Shown here: positions 43,383-50,500 of the stretch, one piece after another
Layout of the letters: each line of letters begins with the position of its first letter
Position numbering within the stretch: position 1 is the stretch's first letter
NCBI GenBank assembly: GCA_910577015.1
Contig: CAJTKU010000016.1
Location: forward strand, 1 to 55,546
Origin: an uncultured Lachnospiraceae bacterium
GTDB taxonomy: Bacteria; Bacillota; Clostridia; Lachnospirales; Lachnospiraceae
Reading direction: 5' to 3'
DNA: 55,546 bases
Notes under the pieces: generated by a model
Databases searched by the model: none
Told to the model about the DNA's origin: nothing
The model's input: only the letters and a program-made list of their open reading frames with translations
Position numbers and translations under genes: made by a program

Positions 43383-44012
43383 ATGGTAGGATCAGATGAA
43401 TTCTTTGATGAAAAAATTATTGATATGATAAACAAATCGGAACAGAAAGTAACAAATTCTGAAACTAATCGTTCGGAGGAGGTAGGAGAAAAACGTAGTA
43501 TATACAATGGTATTAAGATTTTGGGAAAGTGGATTTATTTTGAACGCCGTCCGTTAGCAGAGGAAACAATTACCATGATGTTGCCTGAGAATTTTGGAAA
43601 GATGGATTTAGATATAGCTAAGAAGAAATATCCATCTGAGCAAAGACCTGAAACTATTTTGACAGATGAGACGGGAACAATAAATTTGATGTTTCAGTAT
43701 ATGGAAGGGGAAGTAGATGATGCAACAATAGAAAGCTTTCGCAATCAGATTTTTGGCATGATGAAGAGAGTTAATCAGGGAATCAAAGAGCGAGAAATTG
43801 GAGTAGTTGATGTTTCAGGGAAAAAGATTGCTTATGTAGAGTTTTCAAATCCTACTATAGATGGTAAGCTTTACAACTTTATGTTCTATTTGGTGGTAAG
43901 AGGGAAGCCGCTGATGGGAAGTTTTAATTGCCAAACAAAAGAGATGAAATATTGGAGACCAATTACCTTTGAAATGATTCAGTCAATTGAAATAGTAGAA
44001 TCAGATGAATAG
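43383..44012 (+). CDS. DcrB/DUF1795-like protein, candidate Eag-type chaperone
   Basis: This protein has about 209 residues. After a polar 40-residue start, the rest reads like the PsbP/DcrB fold: MMLPENFGKMDLDIAKKKYP, SEQRPETILTDETGTINLMF, AYVEFSNPTIDGKLYN and the ending MIQSIEIVES. DcrB-like (DUF1795) Eag proteins in T6SS shield hydrophobic helices of RHS effectors before loading. The VgrG-RHS protein downstream does carry such helices. The start at 43383 is preferred because GAGGGTGGGG precedes it. Base composition is AT-richer than upstream. Confidence 0.55.
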   Translation: MVGSDEFFDEKIIDMINKSEQKVTNSETNRSEEVGEKRSIYNGIKILGKWIYFERRPLAEETITMMLPENFGKMDLDIAKKKYPSEQRPETILTDETGTINLMFQYMEGEVDDATIESFRNQIFGMMKRVNQGIKEREIGVVDVSGKKIAYVEFSNPTIDGKLYNFMFYLVVRGKPLMGSFNCQTKEMKYWRPITFEMIQSIEIVESDE

Positions 44013-44026
44013 GGAGGATATTAGAG

Positions 44027-45532
44027 ATGGAACAAATTATTTCTTTTCAAAATTTAGAAGTTTCTCCTTATATGGTAGAACAATTATTGGATGTTTGTGT
44101 TGAACATCAGATTAACGAGCATAGCACTTTTTATTTTAAGGCTTTAGTGTCTGATGAAAATAAAGACAGCTATGTAAAAAACAGTAGTCAAGGAAACAAT
44201 GTGAGTTTGCTGATAAAAGGTGATGGTGGAGAAAGCGATATCTTGTTTCAGGGAATGGTGCAAAATGTAGAGGTTAAAGCCATACAAGGTGCATATTGTA
44301 TTGAAGTATATGCAGTTTCCCACAGCTTTTTGTTGGATGTAGAAAAAAAGAGCCGTAGCTTTCAAAATAAAAATATGCCTTATAGTAAATTGGAACAACA
44401 GGTAGTGGCAGACCATGGGAACGCTACGATACAAGATGTGGTTACTCAAGGGGCATCCATAGAGCAGTTGATTGTTCAATACAAAGAAACAGATTGGGAA
44501 TTCTTAAAGAGATTAGCATCGCATTTTCATACTGGATTAGTAAGCGATGCCCATTTTGATTGTCCCAAATGCTATTTTGGTGTCCCGAATAATGGGGAAA
44601 TTGCATTGAAAACATCGAAATATGATGTAAAGAAAAATTCGGGTAAGTATTTAAAATTATCAAAGAGTGGTATCAGTGGGGTACGGGAACAGGATTTTAT
44701 TTATTATCAGGTAGAAACATACTTGCCGGCAAATATTGGTGACAAAGTACAGTTCCAAGGACAAACATTATATGTTTATAAGATTAAAGGATGCATGGAA
44801 AAGGGTATTTTTATATATCATCTGACATTGGCAACCAAGAAAGGGATGAGTCAGATATACCAATGCAATAATCAGATTATCGGAGGCTCATTAAATGCAA
44901 AAATTGTTGAAATTGAAAATGATAGGGTGAAAGTGTCATTAGAAATAGATGAAGTTTCAGGGCATACTCCAGGAAAGCTGTGTTTTTTTCCTTATTCTAC
45001 GATTTATTCTTCTAAAGATGGGAGCGGATGGTACTGTATGCCTGAAATCGGTGACCATGTACGGATTTATTTTCCAGATGGTATAGAAGAACATAGCTAT
45101 GCCATTAGTTCCGTACATGAAGAAGTAGATTCATCAATGCAGCAAAACGAAAATAATTGCTATTCTGGTGACCTAGGTGGCGGTACAGGTAACAGTGAAG
45201 GCTCTGCTAGTGGAGGCGATTATAGCGGACAAAGAGATAATCCCAGTGTGAAATCTATTCGGAATCAGGACGGAAAAGAAATTCGATTAACTCCAGATGG
45301 AATATATATTATTGCCGATGGTACGGTTATAACTTTAACAGATGATGGAGGTATTTCTATTGTGAGTGACCAAAATATTGAATTTAAATCCGACCAAAAT
45401 ATTATCTTAAGTGCTGAAGAAGATGTGAATATTATTGGACTTACAGGAATTGATTTAAGTTGTAATGAAACGGCATCTATCAAAATGGAAGAAAATGTAG
45501 AAGTAATAGGGCAAGAAGTTAAATCTAATTAG
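44027..45532 (+). CDS. VgrG-like spike protein
   Basis: This protein has 501 residues. Domains in order: a gp27-like part (residues 1-270) with the landmark FLKRLASHFHTGLVSD, an OB-fold (about 285-375: VEIENDRVKVSLEIDE, YCMPEIGDHVRIYFPDG), a Gly/Ser-rich linker (about 385-410) and a beta-helix tail (GISIVSDQNIEFKSDQNIIL). This is the gp27-gp5 layout of T6SS VgrG and phage spikes. It is preceded by AGGGAGGA. The partner tip is probably the PAAR-like protein at 47047. It is one of two VgrG units in the cluster, the other being fused to RHS. Confidence 0.82.
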   Translation: MEQIISFQNLEVSPYMVEQLLDVCVEHQINEHSTFYFKALVSDENKDSYVKNSSQGNNVSLLIKGDGGESDILFQGMVQNVEVKAIQGAYCIEVYAVSHSFLLDVEKKSRSFQNKNMPYSKLEQQVVADHGNATIQDVVTQGASIEQLIVQYKETDWEFLKRLASHFHTGLVSDAHFDCPKCYFGVPNNGEIALKTSKYDVKKNSGKYLKLSKSGISGVREQDFIYYQVETYLPANIGDKVQFQGQTLYVYKIKGCMEKGIFIYHLTLATKKGMSQIYQCNNQIIGGSLNAKIVEIENDRVKVSLEIDEVSGHTPGKLCFFPYSTIYSSKDGSGWYCMPEIGDHVRIYFPDGIEEHSYAISSVHEEVDSSMQQNENNCYSGDLGGGTGNSEGSASGGDYSGQRDNPSVKSIRNQDGKEIRLTPDGIYIIADGTVITLTDDGGISIVSDQNIEFKSDQNIILSAEEDVNIIGLTGIDLSCNETASIKMEENVEVIGQEVKSN

Positions 45533-45548
45533 ATAGGGGGTGAATCCA

Positions 45549-46529
45549 GTGCAAGGTTTTGACTTGCAACAAAAAAGCAAGGAGTTATTAACTGGCTTAG
45601 ATGATTATGTAAAAAGCCATTTTGAGCAATTTGTAAAGCAATACGTAGACTTTTTCTCTGCTTATTGCGAAAAGATTTATCAAATGCAGCAACAAGGGAA
45701 AAAGGGAGCAATCGCCTATATTCATTTTTCGGTTTTGCGAACCAACATTTTATTGAGAAAGCATGTAATCCGCGTGGATGCATATGATGAAAGATGGTAT
45801 ATGGATACTGTGGAATGCAGTAGTGGTTATCACGTAGAAGATATTTATTGCTATCTGGAAAAATATGGTGAGATTGTAGAAGAAATGCGAAGCAGATCAA
45901 ACGGCAAAATAAGTCTGGCTGAAGCGCAGAAAAAAGTATTCGTTGAAAGCAATTATTACCTTTTCTATACTGCAGAATTGATTCGTTTAGGGATGCGAAA
46001 GGCACTTCAGACCGAGTCATATCAAAAGATAAGACGAGAACCATGTTTTGTGGTATGTATGGGTGGTTTTATGGATCGCTTTGATATTTTGTACAAAGAC
46101 GATTGTACCATAAAGGACAGCGGAGAGGTAAAACGTTATCTCCAATCTCAAAAGAAGACACTTTTTAGTTATGAAATATATGAAAATCTAGACTTGTCCA
46201 AGGGAAATTATGAAGGGCTGGAATTTCAATATTCCTCTTTTGCGGGGTGTGATTTTACTCATAGCAGTTGGAACAAAAGTCGATTAGCCTTTAGTAATTT
46301 TCAAAATACCACCTTAAAAGATACAAAGATGGAAAAAACAAAGATATTTGATACGGATTTTTCCGGTGCAACATTAGAGCAGGTTAGTTTTGCAGGAGCC
46401 AAATTAAAGTATATCTCTTTCGTTGGAGCCAGGCTCTTTCAAGTAGACTTTTCCAAAGCATTACTTGCGGAAAATATTAATTTTCAAGATGCCCAAATTG
46501 TGGATTGTAAACTTCCGGAAAGGAGGTAA
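45549..46529 (+). CDS. Pentapeptide-repeat protein of the spike operon
   Basis: This protein has about 326 residues. The N-terminal 210 residues are helical and unrecognised, including SVLRTNILLRKHVIRVDAYD. The C-terminal third is made of pentapeptide repeats (LDLSKGNYEGLEFQ, TTLKDTKMEKTKIFDTDFSG, AKLKYISFVGARLFQVDFS), giving a four-sided beta-helix. The GTG at 45549 is chosen because AGGGGG ends about 8 bases before it; the GTG at 45540 lies inside that site. Pentapeptide proteins accompany VgrG/PAAR genes in many T6SS loci, where they may adapt effectors. Confidence 0.65.
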   Translation: MQGFDLQQKSKELLTGLDDYVKSHFEQFVKQYVDFFSAYCEKIYQMQQQGKKGAIAYIHFSVLRTNILLRKHVIRVDAYDERWYMDTVECSSGYHVEDIYCYLEKYGEIVEEMRSRSNGKISLAEAQKKVFVESNYYLFYTAELIRLGMRKALQTESYQKIRREPCFVVCMGGFMDRFDILYKDDCTIKDSGEVKRYLQSQKKTLFSYEIYENLDLSKGNYEGLEFQYSSFAGCDFTHSSWNKSRLAFSNFQNTTLKDTKMEKTKIFDTDFSGATLEQVSFAGAKLKYISFVGARLFQVDFSKALLAENINFQDAQIVDCKLPERR

Positions 46530-46532
46530 GTT

Positions 46533-47045
46533 GTGGATTATTTTGTAATGAAAACAGACAAGCGGTTACGCAGGCTGCCGCAAATACAGTTACCCCGAGC
46601 ACCTTTTGAGACAGAAAATGTGAAAACGTCTATTGTTTATGTTAAGGAGCATAATGGACTAAGCATAAACTATGCAGATTATTTGGAAAAACCAGGTCCT
46701 ATGATTGCAGATAAATTTCAGAAAATTTTACAGAAGTACCAACAGGATATGGTATTTCGACGCGTAGTGTTGGTTGAAAAGGAAACGGGACAACAAAAGC
46801 CATATTACCTTATGATTCCCTCGGAGATTATATGCGCTGATAAGGACGAATCGAAATATGATGTCAGAGGAAACGTGCAGGATTTTGTATTAGATATGGA
46901 AAAGACAGGAAAACGGAAAATCTTTTTAGCTAAGGATTATAACAGTCAATTGATAGTGCGGTTAGACGTAGCAGAAAGTGTTTTACGTCGGGAAGCCAAT
47001 GGGATTTGGTTTGAACCGGTTAAAGTATCAGGAAGGAGTAAATAA
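46533..47045 (+). CDS. Imm11/DUF1629-like protein
   Basis: This 170-residue protein has a GTG start with AAAGGAGGTAAG just before it. Its layout resembles the Imm11 (DUF1629) immunity family: MIADKFQKILQKYQQDMVFRR in the middle, then a C-terminal VRLDVAESVLRREANGIWFE block. Such proteins are often tied to polymorphic toxins or to VgrG/PAAR loci. Here it lies between the pentapeptide protein and the PAAR-like tip, not beside the RHS toxin tail, so it may have a delivery or adaptor role instead. The match is from memory of the motif. Confidence 0.45.
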   Translation: MDYFVMKTDKRLRRLPQIQLPRAPFETENVKTSIVYVKEHNGLSINYADYLEKPGPMIADKFQKILQKYQQDMVFRRVVLVEKETGQQKPYYLMIPSEIICADKDESKYDVRGNVQDFVLDMEKTGKRKIFLAKDYNSQLIVRLDVAESVLRREANGIWFEPVKVSGRSK

Positions 47046-47046
47046 A

Positions 47047-47550
47047 ATGCCAGAACAGATAAAAGGGGAAACAGAAGACGTAGAAGTACAGGAAATAGAG
47101 GAAGCACAGGAAGTACATTATCCCTATGTAGTGCGAGGGGCAACTATATATTGTACTTGTGGAACGCATACAAGGAAGCTTGATATGCCCGTATCCCATG
47201 GTTCTTATATTAGGGATAAAGCGATGATGAATAAAACGGATTGTAAAGTGGGTATTGATCAAAATATTCCACCTTTTGGCGCTTGCCATTCTCAGGAAAA
47301 GGATGGAATTGACATTATAATTAACGACGCAAAAGATTTAGTGCCCTTCACGGATGAGGAAGGAAATCCAATTGAACCTTCTCTGCCCATTGAAGGAAAA
47401 TTGTGTGAACCTAAGCTGGAAGAAGAGTGGTCGGATACACAGGAGAAAACATTGGTTGATGGGGAGCCTGCTCTTGCCGTAAATAGCACCATTACTTGTT
47501 GCTATGGAGGAGTTATCGGCTTTATGGATGCAGGACAGGAAGTATATTAA
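47047..47550 (+). CDS. DUF4280 PAAR-like spike tip protein
   Basis: This protein has 167 residues and matches DUF4280: YVVRGATIYCTCGTHTRKLDMP, a middle CKVGIDQNIPPFGACHSQ, and the end VDGEPALAVNSTITCCYGG. The paired cysteines and histidines could hold a metal as in PAAR cones. DUF4280 proteins sit on VgrG-like spikes of contractile systems and guide toxins. The ATG at 47047 is one base after the previous stop and uses the GGAAGGAG site. The RHS toxin gene follows after 38 bases. Confidence 0.88.
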   Translation: MPEQIKGETEDVEVQEIEEAQEVHYPYVVRGATIYCTCGTHTRKLDMPVSHGSYIRDKAMMNKTDCKVGIDQNIPPFGACHSQEKDGIDIIINDAKDLVPFTDEEGNPIEPSLPIEGKLCEPKLEEEWSDTQEKTLVDGEPALAVNSTITCCYGGVIGFMDAGQEVY

Positions 47551-47588
47551 AAAGTGGTATAAATCTTCTTTGCAAGGGAGGAGTACAA

Positions 47589-50500
47589 ATGAGTGATGAA
47601 TTTACACATGGTCAGATAAAAGTGGAATGCCCATATCCGATTCAAATGGTTCATGAACTCGAAATAACCAGAAAGCTGAATCAGCATGGGCAAGTGCTGG
47701 TCAAAGGGATTTTATGGGAAGATGAAGGCAGGAAGTGTATCTATCAGGCAGGGAGCAAAGATCCGATTCTGGTATATGGGGAAAATGGGTCAGAATTGGT
47801 TTTGCTTTTTTCTGGTGTTGTTACTGAAGTGAAGGTGTCTTACCGAGATTGTATTTACTATGTGGAAATTAAAGGATTATCTTGGAGCAGCATGCTGGAC
47901 TATGAAGAAAAAAGTCGTTCTTTTCAAGATAAAACAATGAGTTATTCTGCGTTGATTCGTCAGGTATTGAGCGATTATATAGGCAGCACATTTGTGGACG
48001 GGACGAATCTGTCAGACCGATCAATTGGGCAGTTTATTCTTCAATATAGAGAAACAGACTGGGAGCTATGCAAGCGCTTGGCAACCCATTTCCAAACACA
48101 ATTGGTAGCAGATGTATTAAAGAAGGCTCCGAGATTCTGTTTTGGTTTACCCAAGAATATCCAGACAATCAAGAATATAGAAGAAGTTGTAACCCAAAAA
48201 GCCACAGGGCAATATCATCAGGTTGCTGCTGTCGGGATTCGGGTACAGGAAGAGCAATTCATCAAATATCATATTCAAAGCAAAGAACGGTTGGAATTAG
48301 GCGATATTGTAGAATATGACGGATGTCTGATGATAATAGAAGAGAGCCATATTTTTTTGGCAAAGGGGTTGCTGCAATATACTTATGTATTGGGAACAGA
48401 AGCTTCGTTAACCATACCTAAAACAACCAATCCGCATATACAAGGGATTTCGCTGCTGGGAGAGGTCCTGGAAAGGAGAAATCAACAAGTAAAGCTAAAA
48501 CTCAAAATTGATAAGAAGCGGGATGCTGGTGCAGCCTGCTGGTTTTCATATGCTTCTCAGGCAAATAACTTGTTCTACTGTATGCCGGAAGTTGGAACAG
48601 ATGTTTCGTTGTACTTTTCCAATAGTGGTGAAACCAGTGGAATTGTTGTGAATGCAGTGCGAAAGAATGGTGGTAGCTGCACCAAGACATCTAATCCTCA
48701 GATAAAGTATATGGGCATACCGGAGGGAAAAGAATTAAAATTAGGTATAACCGATATCGATTTTTCAGCTCATGAAAAATTATTTATGAAAATGGATGTC
48801 ACAAATGGTATCAAAATTCAAAGCCATGATGACTTAAATGTGTTTACAAAACAGAAGCTGTTCATGGAAGCGAAGGAACTTGTTAAAGTATTTGCTAAAA
48901 CGGGTAATATCGTTGTAGGAGCAAATGAAGAATCTTCGCTCTATTTGCTTGGCGGAGCAGACGGCGATACTCATATAAAAGCGGGAAATAATTTGATTTA
49001 TGAGGGACGAAAAAAGGAAATTTTTACCGAGCGGCTGAATGAAGAAATAGCTTATGAAGAAAAGAAGTTTGATTGGGGAAAACTGGTTAAAAATGTACTA
49101 ATTGGTCTTGCAGTGGTTGCAGTCACGGCGGTAGTGGCAGCAGCAGTAATAACTTCAGGAGGAGCGGCACTGGCAGCTGTTGGAATGATTGCAAATTTTT
49201 CGGCAGCATCTACATTTGCGTCCGCGGCTATTGGCGCTGCGATTAGCGGTACACTTGCTGTGGGTTTCCAGGCGGGGGCGGACATTTTCAGGGGAGAAGT
49301 AAGTGACTGGAAAGATTATGCAATAGCCGGTTTTAAAGGTGCGGTTGAGGGAGCGGTGTCCGGAGCAATTCTGGGTATCAAGGCCTTAAAAGGAGCAAAG
49401 CTCATTGTGAAAATGTTCGTCAGCGGAGGAGTTGGCTTTTTAACTGATGCAATCTCGCAGGGGTTTGATTATCTGTTCTATGGCAAGGAGTATAATTGGA
49501 AGCAAGGATTACTTGCCTTTGGAATAAACTTTATGATGCCGGCTGTTTCGGTATTGATACGAAAAGGCGCCCGAAAGGCATTGGAAAAATTTGGAAAAAA
49601 AATGCCAGGCTGGCTTGAAAAAGCTTTTTGTATGTTAGGAGGTGATCCTGTAGACCTAATTAATGGGAATGTGTTATATAATACAATTGACTTCGAATTA
49701 CCGGGACCTATGCCGTTACAATGGCGGCGAATTTGGTGCAGCGCCAGCCAGATCATGGGACATTTGGGACATGGTACACGCTACAATTATGAGATGGGGT
49801 TGGAAGAGTTGGAAGACGAGTATGCGGTAGTAGTTTTCCTAAATGATGGACGTGTCTGTACTTTTCCTAATCTTATGGTAGGTGAAGAAGCTTTTAGTGA
49901 CGAGAATAAACTGCTTCTAAGAAGAAAGGAAGATCATTACCAATTGTTTGATCCGGAAAGTAGGTACAGTTATCTGCTTTATCCAAGTGAAAAAGGGTAT
50001 ATATCATATAAACTTACTAAGGTACAGAATTTGCAGGGGCATCAGATACAATTCTTCTATGACACAAATGGATATTTAAGCCAGATAATAGATAGCACTG
50101 GAAGACTATTGAATGTTACGACTAATTGTCAAGGACGTATTACGCAGGTATCATTAGAAGATGAGTCAAGGAAAGTCCATGTGTTGGTTCGTTACGCCTA
50201 TAATCAAGAGCAGGATCTGGAAACAGTAACTGATGCTGTGGGGGTAGACACTTGCCTGAGTTATCGAAATCATTTATTAGTAAAAAAAATGGACCGAAAC
50301 AAACATTCCTTCTATTGGGAGTATGACAGATATGAAGACGGAGCCAGAGCAATTCGGACTTGGGGGGATGAAGGTGTCCTGAGTTTATGGATTGACTACC
50401 ATGATGATGCGGAATACAATGTTGTTAGGACAGATAAGGAGGGTCTGCCCAGTGAGTACCACTATAATGAGAAAATGCTTTGCACCCGAATCGTTCATCC

